Assembly (NCBI RefSeq): GCF_002804245.1 | Contig: NZ_CP024968.1 | Location: 496,001-560,000 of the forward strand | From: Mesoplasma coleopterae | GTDB lineage: Bacteria > Bacillota_I > Bacilli_A > Mycoplasmatales > Mycoplasmataceae | DNA: 64,000 bases | Direction of reading: 5' to 3' | In this document: in pieces, positions 21,768-34,047 of the stretch | Layout of the letters: every line of letters starts with the position of its first letter | How positions within the stretch are numbered: the first letter of the stretch is position 1 | The notes under the pieces: generated by a model | What the model was told of the DNA's origin: nothing | The model's input: only the letters and a program-made list of their open reading frames with translations | Database searches by the model: none | Translations under genes and position numbers: made by a program

Positions 21768-22406
21768 TTAAATTAATGAGAAGTTTAATACTGGAGGATT
21801 CAAAGATATATGATTACTAATTAATAAAATTTTGTTTAAAAATAACTGTAACATAAATTGAATTTTAAATATAAATGATTTAATTCTATGAATTGATTTG
21901 GAGTTTATCTCAATTATTATGTTTATGTCATTTTTAATAAATTCTTTTAAACTAGCAAAAAGCTTAGTAAAAGCAATTTTGAATTTATAATTTTTAAGTA
22001 GTTTAATAACTCTCAAATTAAAAAATAATATGATGAAGAAAAAAATACTTGCTATAAATGAAATTGAAAATATCAAGTTATTTCAATATAAAGCGGTAAT
22101 TTGATTTATATTATTATGAATAATTAGCTGAACTAACTCATGTATTAATAAAGATGTTCATAAAATTCTAACTAAGGTGTCCATTAGGCTAAATTTTAGT
22201 TTTTCTCTATTATAAATTGTTTTAAAAGATTTGATCATTTGTATAAAAAAGAATATTGCTAAATTTGCAGAAAATAAAGCATAGAAAAAATCAGTAAAAA
22301 ATAATTTTAAAGAAATTGAATATATAAAAAATAAAATATACATTGCATAAAATAAAAATTTTCAAGTTAATATTTCAGCTTTAAAATTTATTAACACTTT
22401 TTTCAT
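21768..22406 (-). CDS. Hypothetical integral membrane protein
   Basis: 212 residues, very rich in Phe, Ile and Leu with four or five membrane helices (MYILFFIYSISLKLFFTDFF, LIFSISFIASIFFFIILFF). The family is not recognised. It lies 19 bases ahead of the ABC-2 ATPase and shares its promoter, so it may be an extra subunit or regulator. A (TAA)10 repeat stands upstream of its promoter. Confidence 0.72.
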
Positions 22407-22415
22407 ATTAGATTT

Positions 22416-22443
22416 ATGATAACACAAATTAAAAACCAATCAA
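22416..22443 (-). promoter_or_regulatory. Predicted promoter of the membrane protein/ABC-2 operon
   Basis: On minus: -35 TTGATT (22443-22438), 16 bases, -10 TATCAT (22421-22416), about 10 bases before the ATG at 22406. This spacing would give a nearly leaderless transcript. Prediction from motif only. Confidence 0.5.
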
Positions 22444-22492
22444 ACAACTGGCTTTTAATAATTTACATCTAACTTTTTAAGATTCTTATAAA

Positions 22493-22526
<34 letters not shown>

Positions 22527-22543
22527 TTTGACCTGCATAAGTA

Positions 22544-22577
22544 AATAAACCCTATTCAATTTTGAACAGGGTTTATT
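22544..22577 (-). terminator. Strong inverted repeat, probable terminator of the giant permease gene
   Basis: Stem AATAAACCCT.TTCAA / TTGAA.AGGGTTTATT with one mismatch and almost no loop, 67 bases past the stop at 22644. The T run after it on minus is weak, so efficiency is uncertain. Confidence 0.65.
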
Positions 22578-22643
22578 CAGGTTAATGTTTTTTTTCTACC
22601 AAATTTAGTTTATAACCCTATACACAGGTTTTATAAATTTAGT

Positions 22644-25600
22644 TTAAGTTAATTTCTTTAAATCACCATTTAAAGGTTTTCTTAAAGAAAATGCAATAGC
22701 TATAAATATAATTATAATCATTGATATAACTATTAATAAAGGAATTCATCAATAAACAACTACTGGAATAAATATACCAAATTTAGTTGCATAAAAGCTT
22801 AATAAACCTATTCCTTTAAATCCAATAATATATCCTAACACTATTGTTAGTATTGAAAATACAATAGGAATCATTAATGTGTTGCAAATCAATGACTTAT
22901 TTGAATATCCAAGACTTCTCATTGTTAGTAAGAAATGGTGATATCTCATAATATAAATATCACATATCAATGCAATAACCATAATTGAAATAAATACAAT
23001 CCCAATAACCATTAGTCCACTAATTAAAATTATTGATTCTGTCGCTGTTTTAATAACACCTAATTGCATTTCAACTAAAGTAACTTTATTGTATAAAGTT
23101 GAAAGATTATTAAACTTGCTTCCATCTGTTATATCAGATAGTGCTAGTACACCATTTGCAACAACTACTGTTGATTTTATTGCGTTTGTTATCCCATATG
23201 TTTCAGATAGACCAGAGTATTTATTATTAAAGTCTCGATTTTGAATAACTTTTTCAAAAGCTTCTTCATCGCTTAAATTATCTTTCATTAAATCATCTTT
23301 CATTAAATCATCTTTCATTAAATCATCTTTCATAAAGAATCTTTTATTTTTTCTAGATTCTTTTAAGATGTCAATTGGTGATTTCATTTTTCTTACTGTA
23401 ACAGCATGATCTTGATAATTTAATTGACCATTTGGAATTTCATTTATTGCTTCTCCATAGTAGTCATAATCAACAGGAATGTATTTATCTGTTGATCTAT
23501 TTGTTAATAAATTAACGATATCTTGATCAGCAATTAAAACATTACCATTATAAGTATTAATTGTATCAACTGCAGTTACTTTGACTGAATTTAAGAAACT
23601 AGGTATTTGTGAAACATTACTTACATAAATATCATCTTTTACACCTCTTGCTTTAATTTTATCCCCAGCTCAAGTGTAGATTTCCTGAAGGTCTGTTTCG
23701 ATATTATTAATTCAACCTTTACGTGATTCATCTTTAATACCTTTACTGTATAAAATGCTAAAAGGTGAAATTCATTCCCACTGCTCAACATTAGAATAAT
23801 CGTTTCCTCAAGCTTGCAATACTTGCTCAGGAACATCTGCTTTTGAAACAGTTGCATGTCATAAATCTATATTAGATTTTCAATCATTTGCTGCAAAATT
23901 TGATTTTCTAGAATGACTAGCATTTTCACCATTTAATAATTGTGGCATATTAGCGATATTTGAAGGTACAAATAGTTTTAAATTATTGTAGTGGTAATAA
24001 GGTCTCAGATTATAATCAATCGAATTTAAATTGTATAAACCGTTTTTTGAGTATGCATTAATAAATCACTTAGAATCTTGTCTAATCGAACTAATATTAT
24101 AGTCTTGATCATATTCAAATTCTTTTGTATATGTATATTTATTAGGATCAATTTCAGAGGCACTTATTCAGTCCTTTTCATCTGCTAAATTTAAATTTTT
24201 ATCAAACTTAGATAAGTTATGAGTAATTTCCCTATTATCATAAATTCAAGCATTTTTTGGAACTATTGAATTACCTATTTTTAAAGTTTTGTAATTGAAT
24301 GAATCAATTTTTAAACCATTTGATAAGTTGTATTTTTCCAACATTTTTAAATTACTTATTAATGGAATATTTAAAGTTTTTGAATTCATGTCATATATTT
24401 TGAATCCAGTTTTAGTAAAAATATCCCCAGCTGAATAATTTTCTTTTTCATTAAACAATTTGTTTAACTTTAAAACTTCATCATCTGACACAAAAACTTT
24501 TTCTTTTTGTTTATTGTCTAATACAAATGATGACTGATTATTTTTTAGACCTGAAATATTAAAATTATCATCATTAAATTCAGTTTTAACTTCAGTGCTT
24601 AAACTTTCTTCTCCAGGTACATAATTTTCTGAGTTAATAGAAATATTAAATTGAGATTCTGAGTTAGGTGATTTTTTGTAATATTGTTGTAATGAATTTG
24701 GTAATAATGAACTTGCTAACAACATAATGTCTTCTTTTCAATTTGATCCTTGTGGAATTTGAATGTTGCCACTTGAACTACCAGAAGCAAGAAGGTGAAC
24801 AATTTGTTTAATTGCCATTTGGAAAAAACTAATGCTTGACTCATAGCTTTTTGCCTTCATTTCTCAAACTTGCTCTTGTGTTAAAATTTGAGAACCTTTT
24901 TCAAAATAATCATACCCTGTATTTGGATTAATGCTTGTGTTTCAAACATAGCTAGCTATTTTCTCAAATGTACCAGGAGATAAACTTATTCCATTTATAT
25001 TTCCAATTTGACCAATAATAGGTAATATTAATTTCAATAATTTTGAATTTTCTTCATTTGATGTTGAATTTAGATTTTCATCAAAAATTCATTTTTCAGT
25101 TCAGTTAAAATCATTCACCCATTCTTTATTTGTTCATCCTTCACCATACATGATTATTGGCATGATACTACTATCCCAGTTTGAATCGTTATAGTATTTG
25201 TTGTTATCAAAATAAATATCTGTTAATTTTTTACCATTTTTTCCTAAAATTTTTGGTTGTGAATATAATTTTTCAGTATTATCTATACCTCTTGAAGCTG
25301 TTAATGAAGATTTAGATGTAGGCAATCCTGCAACTGAATTATTTAAATTGTATTCATCATTATAATTAAAATACTTATCTGCATCTTTTATATAAATGTT
25401 TAACATGATTGGTGTGACTATTGAAACAGTGATAAGACTTGTTATCACAAAAATTGAAAGTACCAGCATTACAACCTGTTTATAGCCTCTTATTGCTAAT
25501 TTCATAGGGAACAAGATTTTAAAAGTTAATAGACCAACTATTTTATTTAATAAATTTAGCTTAATTGTTTTAGAACTTTTTTTATTAACATTGTTATTTA

Positions 25601-28088
25601 TTATTGTTATATAACTTTTTGAAGTTAAAAAGAACGTTACAAAATAACTTATTATTAGCGTTAGGACACCCAATACAACAATTAGTAATACCAGAATCCT
25701 ATAATCTCAAATAAATCTATAAAGAGTTGTTGAAAAGTAGTTAGATACTATACTTGCCAATATTTCTTGAAAGAAACCAGCACTTATCCATGCAATAGGT
25801 ATAACAATCAATGAAATAAATATTGAATACCATAAATATGAAATAGAAATAGCAAATGAATTAACACCTTGAGCCTTCAAAATAGCAATCTTTGTTGAAT
25901 TAAATTTGACAGTTTTCAGAATTCCATAAATAACCGATATTAAAGCAAGTAAAAGTATTAGTCCAGAAGAAATGATTGTTATAAGATTAACTATTTTCAA
26001 TATTTTTGGCTGGAGAGATCAATTTAAATTAAAGTTTGTACTTTCAAAAGTTTTGATTTGATTTGTTGAATTTCAATTGTTTAAATTAATTTTTTTTGCA
26101 TTTAATTTTTCTAAATCTTGAGAAAATTTTCTGTTATCACTTTTTAGTTCATAGTCAAATAACATCATATTTTTTTTAAATTCAGTTTCAGACATACTTT
26201 CTGGTCTTTTTGTAAAATAATAAGTAAAAAATGAAAAATCTTTTGATGAATTTTTATTAGCAATTTTATTAACTACATATTTTGGAACATATACTATTGC
26301 TGAATTTTTGATGTCTACAACTGGTACTTCAGGATCAACTAATGGATAATATGTTAATGCATCCGCACCAAAACCTGAAATAATAAAATTAATTCCTGCA
26401 ATGTTTATTTTATCCCCAACTCTATATCCATTTTTTAGAGCATATTGTTGCGAAATAATTATTTCATTTTCTTGCATTACTGGTAATCCATCAGTAACTT
26501 GAAAATTGTAGTCATAGTCATCATTTAATATAACAAATCTAAAGTTTTGAGATGAGTTTTTATCAAAATAAAAAGCTTCTTCTCTTATTTGCAAGTCAAT
26601 TTCATGTAATTCAGCTGCTAGTCTTTGATGCATAAAATTATAAGAGTATAATGTTGATCAATCATAATAATTATCATTATTTTGAACGTATTTATATTCT
26701 TTATTTATTGGAGTAAGTTTTGAATTGTAAATTTCACCTTTATTAATTCTTTCAAAGGCACTTAATTCATTTTTTGAAGATACAAAATAATTATCAGGTG
26801 TTGTAAAAGTAACTGATGCAGGATTTACCAACCCTCTCATTCCATTTTTTTCAATTGTTAATTTATTATCTATTGGTTTTTCATTCTTAGTTTTTATTTG
26901 ATAGGTACTTTGTGCTAAGTTATTTGTATTTACTATATAATCTGGATTAATAATTTCACCATCAAATGATGTTCCAAAAATATACTCAAAAGCAAGTCTT
27001 TTATTTCACTGAGTTGGATCTAAAGCTTCTTTTTGCTCAGATTCTGAGTATTGACTATTTTTAAGATCAGCATAAATTTTCATTTGACCTTGCTCTTCAG
27101 CAATTTTATTAAATTTTTCTTCAAAATCTTTAGTCTTCTCTTCCATTGTTTTGCCAGGTTCTTCTCAATTAAAATTACTCATTTGATTTTTAACATTAGC
27201 ATACGAATTATTAAGAAACTCTATAATTGAACCTACAATATAATATGAAACAGATTCTAGTGCATTATATATATAATTTTGAAAGTCACCTTTTGATGAG
27301 ATTTCTTTCTTATATTCATTCATTCATATTTTCGGATCTTTTGCAAGAGATGGCAATGTCATTTTTATTTCAGAAAAATCTTTATCAATTTGCATGTTAT
27401 TTTTTTCTCAAATTTGATTAATTAAAGAGTTTTTAAAGTAGTCTGATTTTTTTGTCGAAACAAGTTCCTTAGAAATTTCTTTTGAAAAAGCTTTAGTTAA
27501 AGTAAAAATGGCTCTTTGTACAACTTTGTAATCTGTGAAAGTTTCAAAGTTCTCTATTTTTTCACCATATTTATACGAAAATTTTTGCCCCTGATAAAGT
27601 TCAGGTTGTTTACCTGGTTCTACAAAAAATCTACTTAGCTGTGATCAATAATTTGTATCATTTATATTTCAAGCATCTTTAAGTGCTTGTGTTGGGTTCA
27701 TTTCATCATCAAATAGAGCTTTTGTTATAAAAGTTTTCTCATAATATCCGCCAAAATCATTTAGAACTAAATTAAATGAGTCATTTAAAGTTGTATTGTT
27801 ATTGATAAAATAATTTGTTTGAGTTGGAATTAAATCTAAAATAGGAATAAATGTCATGTTTGAATCAAGCAAACTTGATTCGTTTAGTTCTCTTTTGTAT
27901 GTATAGTCAAATTTTTCAAATTTTTGAACTATATTATTATATGACGACTTCATTCTATAATTTAAACTAGTCATTGAAACTAAATAAAACGACGAAAAAA
28001 ACGTTAGTAACAGTATTACTACAAATTGAATCTTAAATTCAAATAAACTTCTAAATCCCTGTTTAAAAAGCAACCATAAATTCTTCAT
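22644..28088 (-). CDS. Giant FtsX-type ABC transporter permease
   Basis: 1814 residues. TM1 at about 17-38, then a very large outside domain to about 690; three helices (LITIISSGLILLLALISVIY, FISLIVIPIAWISAGFF, VLLIVVLGVLTLIISYFV) with the FtsX phrase KIAILKAQGVNS; a second cycle with a helix near 880 (VVMLVLSIFVITSLITVSIV), an outside domain of about 720 residues, and three final helices (LMVIGIVFISIMVIALICDIYI onward). This is the two-half layout of LolC/MacB-type mechanotransmission permeases, but far larger. No partner ATPase is adjacent; it stands back to back with a lipoprotein gene. It contains in-frame 15-bp repeats. Confidence 0.9.
23281..23340 (-). repeat. In-frame 15-bp tandem repeats
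   Basis: Three exact copies of TCTTTCATTAAATCA and a partial fourth, encoding MKDDL-MKDDL-MKDDL-MKDNL near residue 1586 of the permease. Copy-number change would keep the frame and alter a charged outside linker. Confidence 0.93.
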
Positions 28089-28170
28089 TATATATCCCCA
28101 TATAATTTATATTTTAAACTTATTTTAACTTTTATTACAACAATGAGTGTGTAAAACTATAAAGTTTTAT

Positions 28171-28176
28171 TATAAA
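28171..28176 (+). promoter_or_regulatory. Predicted -10 box of the MOLPALP-type lipoprotein gene
   Basis: TATAAA, 11 bases before the ATG at 28188, preceded by TAT. No purine-rich ribosome site stands between it and the ATG. No convincing -35 was found. Confidence 0.4.
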
Positions 28177-28187
28177 ATTAATTTATT

Positions 28188-30656
28188 ATGAATAAACTAA
28201 AAAAGATAATTACCATTTTAGGAGCAACCTTAATTTCAACTTCTGCTATGACTGGAGTTGTAGCTTGCACCTATCTTGATACAGAAAAAGAAAGTATAAA
28301 CAATAAGCTTAAAGAAGTTGTAACTTCAACTTCAAGCTATTTTAAAGGAGCGATTCTTGCAAATTCAAGAAATATTAATGGTCAACAAGCAGATAAATAC
28401 ATTGGTTCACTGCAAAGTTATCAAATTATTAACAATAGCTCAGAAAGAACTTACATGAACGAAGTATTTAAAACTTTTTTAGATATAGATCAAGCAGAAG
28501 AATATATGTCAGATCTTTATAAAAAAGATGATTTTAATGTTGAAATTCAAGAAAATAAATGAAGAAACAATTTTGAAATCATTGATTCTGCGTTTAATGA
28601 AATTTATAGACTTGTTGGTGTTAAGTTTGACCCTGCACTTTGAAGAACAGCTTTACCCATTTTAATTCAAAACTTAAATGGTAAGCAAATTGTAAGCATT
28701 CAAGAGATTTTTGGAAAAATTGAAAATTTATTTAATATTTTCAAAGATGTTAATGTCCCTAGTTACAAGAATCTTTCGGATATGGGAGTTAAAACAAATA
28801 AAGATTTAAAAGTCTATTTTTCAAGTGAGCTTACTTTATTTATTGGAAGTTTATTTGGAAAAGAAATGAAACCCTTCAATTTTAAAGACGCTACCTTAAA
28901 TTACTATGATTGAAACACAAATTCTTTTTTTGAATTGTTTAAAAAAGATAATGAAAATCAATATGAAAAACAAAAGAGTTTTACAAGCAAAACTTTGTCT
29001 CATTTATTTAATGCCTTATTTGGAATTAATTGATACATTCAAAATTTCACAACTGATGAATACAACTTAAGTGTCGAAGAAATAAAAGATGATAATCATA
29101 TTTTCTCAAAGTCAAAGACAAACATTGAAATTATAAAAGAAGTAAATAATAAACTAATAAATGAAGAAATTATTAATGCCGTTAATTTTGATGGTATCTT
29201 ACAATTTTTATATGATCTTTTCTCAGATGAAATTGACACAAACTCATATAAACTTTTAAGAACTTTTAAAATTCTTTTCCAAGTTGATGATGATATTATC
29301 AATAAAAATACTAAATTAGATTTTGATACAAAAATATTAAAATTAGGTGAAAAAACATTGGACGTTAAATTTGGTGATTGAAAAAATAATGGAAAAAATG
29401 AGAATGGTGCTTTAAATTTATTTTTTGGATCAACAATTAATGGAATAATAAGGGGATTATTAAAAGACTTCGATAAAGATGGAGGAATAATTGATTTCTT
29501 AAATTCCATCGGAATGGGTTCTGAACAAATAAGTGGTGTTTTTTCAGGCATTATTAGTTCAATTCTTTCGGGAATTGACATGACACATTTCTTTTCTAGT
29601 TTGCCTAAGCAAATTAATGGGTCTTTAAATAATGTAATCGAAGGCTGAAATGACAAACTATTTGGCTCATTTAAAGACAGTTTAAAAAAAGCAACAGTAA
29701 CAGTTGATAAACTTGCACAAAAGTATGCTTGATTAGTAAATAATGAAGGTTCATTCACTAATAAATTCTTAGGTTATTTAGTTAATACAGATATAAGAAA
29801 ACTTATGAAAGTTTTAGGAAAAGAAAATGATCTACCAATAGAATTACCAAAAATTTCTTTAAAACAAATTATTAATATAAAAATTACAAAGAATATTAGA
29901 ATAGGTGATATTCTTTCAAAATCAACTGAATTTGTTGGTTCATTTATTAATTTATTTTTAAAAGGTGCTGCTCCAAAACTTCAAAATATTGGTTATTCTT
30001 TAAATAACACTTCACTTGCTGATAATCCTGAGTTTAAACTTAGAGATAATTTTGGTAATATGATAACAATAGAAAGAGCTATTAAAACAGTTGATAAAAA
30101 TCTACTTATCCTTAAGGATGATAAATATACAACAACTGATATGGCATTAGCAAAATATTTATTAAATTTTCCTGCTATGCAAATATACATACCAAAAGAA
30201 CATGGTTTTAAAACAGGAAGATGATTAACTGGAATTGAAGCTGTAAGATGAATAATGGGTATTGGAGTTGAACTTCAAGATGGAACAATAAATAACAATT
30301 TCTTTAGAGAAAACACAATTATGTATTCTCTAAGTAGACTTTGAGATGACGAAACAGGTAAATTTATCAATTATATATTTGAAAATTTAAAAAATTTATT
30401 AAAAGTTATTGATTCACTTATTCCTAAACCTGAAGAGATTAATTTTGAAGAAGAATTATCCAATTCTAGATTTTCAGAAAAATTAATAAGTTATTCTAAT
30501 TTGAAAAATCCTTCAGTTGAAAGCAGAATTATTTATGAGATTAATTATTCATACAATGAAATTAGAAACAAATATATTGTTAAATTAGTTTTACCAGCAA
30601 AAAATGAGGGTTTTTTACCAAAATATCAAATAGAAGAATTTAAAAAAATAAATTAA
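28188..30656 (+). CDS. MOLPALP-type lipoprotein
   Basis: 822 residues. Signal with lipobox TGVVAC (Cys near residue 27), so it is lipid-anchored on the outer face. Long, mostly helical and hydrophilic body with VSTSTSSYFKGAILANSRNIN-like opening, repeated phrases such as GIISSILSG, and a C-terminal end EGFLPKYQIEEFKKIN. The layout and length fit the mollicute MOLPALP lipoprotein family; that call is from memory of the family. It is divergent from the giant FtsX-type permease, and I infer they may work as a pair. It is one of only a few plus-strand genes. Confidence 0.85.
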
Positions 30657-30690
30657 AAATCGAATTAAAGCAATTCGATTTTTTTTATTT
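30655..30690. terminator. Bidirectional terminator between the lipoprotein and pepV
   Basis: Stem AAAATCGAATT / AATTCGATTTT with a short loop and T runs on both strands; it serves the convergent genes on either side. Confidence 0.88.
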
Positions 30691-32037
30691 AGCTAATTTT
30701 GTTATTGCTTTAGCATATATTTTAATCATTTTTTGTAGTTCTTCAATAGTCGCAAATTCATTATAGTCATGCATAGGTGAATCTTCTAAATTCATAACAG
30801 CACCAAACGCAATTAAATTAGGCATTGTTTTAGCATAAGTTCCTCCACCCATTGCTTGAGGTTGACTAATCATATCTCCAGTAATTTCTTGGTAAACTTG
30901 CATAATGTTTTTAACAACTTCCCCATCTTTTGGAAAGTATACTGCATCTTCAATTCTTTGTTTTACATGATCTAAACCATATTTATTAAATGCTGCTTCA
31001 ATGATTGGGAAAAACTTAGTTTTAGGTTCTGATAAAACAGGTATTCTAAAGTTAAATGTAAACATTCCTTGACCATCTTTAATGTCAATGATTCCAATGT
31101 TTTGAGTTAGATCACCGGTTTCATCAGCAATATTATCAAAGATATTAGACATGTTGAAATTTAGATGAGCTTCTTTTGCAATAAATTGAATTAAAGGATG
31201 TTTAATACCTAATTCATTCATTGCAAATGCTAAATGAGATGCAGCGTTAACTCCAACATGAGGAGTAGAAGCATGACCAGGTTTTCCTTTAACAATTAAT
31301 TCATCATTATTAACTGAAGTATGAATGTCTTTCATTGTATCTAATTTAGCTTTAATCTCATCGATTTTAGGTCCTTTGTATGAAACCTTATCACAAATCA
31401 TGTTGTAAGCCTCTCCACCTTTAATTTCAAAATCACAAGGCACATTGGCAATAACATCCATATTATTAATTCATTTCTCTGCGTATACACAAGGGAATAA
31501 ACCATCAGGCACATAACCAGCTGATGCAATACCATGATCTGCTACATATTTTTCCATACATTCTCATGTAGTTTCTTCACTTAATCCAAAAATCATTCTA
31601 ATTTTATAAGTATCTGATTTTCAATTATGATCTTTTAAGTATTTAAGTGCATATAAATTCATCATTGTTGGACCTTTATCATCAATAGAACCACGTCCAA
31701 TTAATTTACCATCTTTTTCAATTGGTTCAAACGGATTAGTTACTCATTCTGACATATCTCCAGCAGGAACTACATCTAAATGACACAAGATTACATATAG
31801 TTCTTTTCCTTCACCATATTCTAAAAAACCATATTTGTTAGTTTCATCACGGTATGTTTCAAACCCTAATTCATTACCTAATTTTAAAATATAGTCTAAT
31901 GCGTCATTAACCCCTTTTCCAAAAGGCATATTACCAATTGGATCTGCTAATACTGAAGGTATTCTAATTAATTCCTTAGTTTTTTCTAATGCTTCTGTAA
32001 AGTATTTGTCTAATAATATTTTATTGTTAATTTCCAT
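30685..32037 (-). CDS. pepV: Dipeptidase of the PepV/M20 family
   Basis: 450 residues. Zinc dipeptidase that cleaves dipeptides in the cytoplasm for amino-acid supply. Metal ligands are visible: CHLDVVPAG (His-x-Asp), SIDDKGPT (bridging Asp), LSEETTWE (Glu pair), and the late His in SPMHDYNEF. The lid-domain motif GKPGHASTPHVGVNA is present. Length fits PepV. AAGGAG lies at the end of the J-domain gene just upstream, so they are likely co-transcribed. Confidence 0.93.
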
Positions 32038-32047
32038 AATATTCTCC

Positions 32048-32956
32048 TTAATTAACCTTGTTAATTGATTTTAAAAATTGATAAGCTCGATTTATTTCAA
32101 CCATTTTATCTTTTGCTTCTGTTGTTTTATTTTTATCTGGATGGTAAGTCATTGCTAATTTGCGATATTGTTTTTTAATTTCATCACTTGTTGATTTTTC
32201 AGTAACACCAAGTGTTTGATAAGCTCAGTTAATATCACTAAATTGATCTGACATTTTTGATTGTCTTTGTTGTTGATATGAATATTGTTGATATTGGGAA
32301 TTATTTGTATATGATTCTGATTGTTGATAAACTCCAGATTGTTTATACAATTCATTAATTAATTCATCAATAGCCTTGGTAAATCATGAATGCATTAAAT
32401 TAACTTCTTTATCAATATCTAACAACGCATCCCCTTTTAAAAAATCTATTTTAGCTTTTAGTATTCTCGGCACAAAACCTTGAGTAACTACCTTCATATA
32501 TATATTTAAAGATTCATTATAAAATTTCATTAAAAAATTACGATTTTGATAATTATCTTCTAAACCAGTTTGGTCAAAAGCTTTTAATAGTTTTCTTTGT
32601 TCAACTAATCAAAAATTTAATATTTTTGACTGGGCTTCTTTTAATTCTTTAATCACATCATTTGTTGTTGTAAATGAAAAGTTATTTTTTAATAAATATT
32701 CTTTAGTATTATTAAATTCTGAGTTAAAAGGAAACTCTTCAAAGCTTTCAAAATAATCATATTTTGATACTAAAACTGTTCTTTTAGTATTTCTCATCCA
32801 AACTTTACGATTAGTGCTTAATAGTTCTTCATTTTTTCTTATTTGAGCATCTGGTGATTCTATCCGGTTCTTTTTAAACGTAAATAAAAACGTTATTGAT
32901 CCAATAACAAATAAAGCTAGGATTATACAAAGTATAATAATTAACATTTTTACCAT
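32048..32956 (-). CDS. Membrane-anchored J-domain protein
   Basis: 302 residues. One N-terminal membrane helix (LIIILCIILALFVIGSITFLF), a middle helical region, a Gln/Tyr/Ser-rich linker (about residues 205-235), and a C-terminal J domain with NWAYQTLGVTEKST, IKKQYRKLAMTYHPDKN (intact HPD) and INRAYQFL. A J domain at the C-terminus of a membrane protein, with no zinc-finger or substrate domain, points to local recruitment of DnaK at the membrane rather than classic DnaJ. Confidence 0.9.
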
Positions 32957-33043
32957 TTTATACCTCTTCAGTGTTTATATTATTTTAACAAAATAAACAA
33001 AAAAAATTAGTCGAGTAATCGACTAATTAATTTTTATGAATAA

Positions 33044-33331
33044 TTATTCAGCAGGAGCTACAACTTTAACTCTTGTACGACCTTTTCCAAATTTTTCATA
33101 TTTAACGATTCCTGATACTAATGCAAATAAAGTATCATCTCCACCACGTCCAACATTTTGACCTGGGTGAATTTTTGTACCTCTTTGTCTAAAGATGATT
33201 GAACCTGCGTTTGCAAATTGTCCATCAGCTTTTTTAGCTCCTAAACGTTTTGATTCTGAGTCACGTCCGTTTTTAGTTGACCCTACTCCTTTTTTAGAAG
33301 CGAAGAATTGTAAATTTAATATAAAACGCAT
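33044..33331 (-). CDS. rpmA: Ribosomal protein bL27 with cleavable N-terminal extension
   Basis: 95 residues. Large-subunit protein near the peptidyl-transferase centre. Begins [20 protein letters not shown]: the LNLQFF-A element is the Firmicute-type prepeptide removed by the protease Prp, leaving A/S-KKG at the new N-terminus. Core [17 protein letters not shown] is typical. It directly follows prp with a 1-base gap. Confidence 0.97.
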   Translation of the reverse strand: MRFILNLQFFASKKGVGSTKNGRDSESKRLGAKKADGQFANAGSIIFRQRGTKIHPGQNVGRGGDDTLFALVSGIVKYEKFGKGRTRVKVVAPAE

Positions 33332-33332
33332 A

Positions 33333-33647
33333 TTAGTATACCTCCATAATTTCTATAAACTGTTTGTATTGTGTTTGTATTGTTGATAATTGTATTTTTA
33401 ACATTTTCAACATTGTTTGTAAAGATTGATTTTCTATATTGTTATTTGTAATAACAATTTTATTTTCTAAAACTTTCAAATCAACTTCTTTTGAAAAGTG
33501 AATATCTAAAGCATTTAATGCTCCAAATGTAATTCCTGAAACAGCTGCACACACAAGATCTTGTCCATAAGGTCCAGATTCAGCATGTCCTGATATTTCA
33601 AATTGTTTTAACAATTCACCTTCATTTTTAATTTTGACTTTAATCAT
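33333..33647 (-). CDS. prp: Ribosomal-processing cysteine protease Prp
   Basis: 104 residues (YsxB/DUF464 family). Cleaves the bL27 prepeptide. The catalytic pair is visible: His in [13 protein letters not shown] and Cys in LVCAAVSG. It sits between rplU and rpmA, the conserved Firmicute order, and its substrate rpmA carries the matching cleavage site. Starts 2 bases after the rplU stop region; one transcript with both ribosomal genes. Confidence 0.95.
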   Translation of the reverse strand: MIKVKIKNEGELLKQFEISGHAESGPYGQDLVCAAVSGITFGALNALDIHFSKEVDLKVLENKIVITNNNIENQSLQTMLKMLKIQLSTIQTQYKQFIEIMEVY

Positions 33648-33649
33648 AA

Positions 33650-33949
33650 TTAAGCTTCAATTTTTTCAATTTTTACTTTTGTATATGGTTGTCTGTGACC
33701 ATAAACTTTATTAACGTTTTTCTTAGGGTGGTATCTAACTACACGAATTTTTTTACCTTTACCTTGTTTAACGATTGTACCAGTAACTTTAGCACCTTGT
33801 ACTAATGGGCTACCAAATTTTCCATCAACCATTAAAACCTCTTCGAAAGTTACTTCAGTGTTTAATTCACCTTCTAATTTTTCGATAAAGATTTCCATTC
33901 CAGCTTCAACTTTAATTTGTTTTCCACCTGTTTTTATAATTGCGAACAT
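33650..33949 (-). CDS. rplU: Ribosomal protein bL21
   Basis: 99 residues: [17 protein letters not shown] start, [20 protein letters not shown] end. The ATG at 33949 follows GGAGGATAAAT; an in-frame ATG ten codons upstream lies inside the leader and is less likely. First gene of rplU-prp-rpmA. Confidence 0.97.
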   Translation of the reverse strand: MFAIIKTGGKQIKVEAGMEIFIEKLEGELNTEVTFEEVLMVDGKFGSPLVQGAKVTGTIVKQGKGKKIRVVRYHPKKNVNKVYGHRQPYTKVKIEKIEA

Positions 33950-34040
33950 ATTTATCCTCCAGTCTAGACTCGCCTTCATACGTGAGATATAAATCTACTT
34001 ATGTACGTATTAGTTAAGAGCGGTTGAAACTTGATTTCAA
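33950..34040 (-). ncRNA. L21-type ribosomal protein leader RNA
   Basis: The leader of rplU folds into a 7-bp hairpin (GTTGAAA / TTTCAAC) and a longer-range pairing ATACGT / ACGTAT that encloses an AT-rich loop, with CCGC / GCGAG-like pairing around it, ending just ahead of GGAGG. Such structured leaders before rplU are known in Firmicutes (L21 leader) and are thought to give feedback by a ribosomal protein. Assigned from position and pairing, not a covariance search. Confidence 0.65.
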
Positions 34041-34047
34041 CATTTAA

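Noticed and set aside
23281-23340. CRISPR array
   Set aside because: The repeats are directly adjacent 15-bp units without spacers, inside a coding frame, and no cas genes are present.
23639-23857. 72-codon frame on minus within the giant permease
   Set aside because: It is in another frame of the same strand; the permease frame is open across it and rich in TGA Trp codons.
29096-29758. 220-codon open frame on minus inside the plus-strand lipoprotein gene
   Set aside because: It lies fully antisense to a well-supported gene, has no ribosome site, and its composition is a mirror of the AT-rich coding strand.
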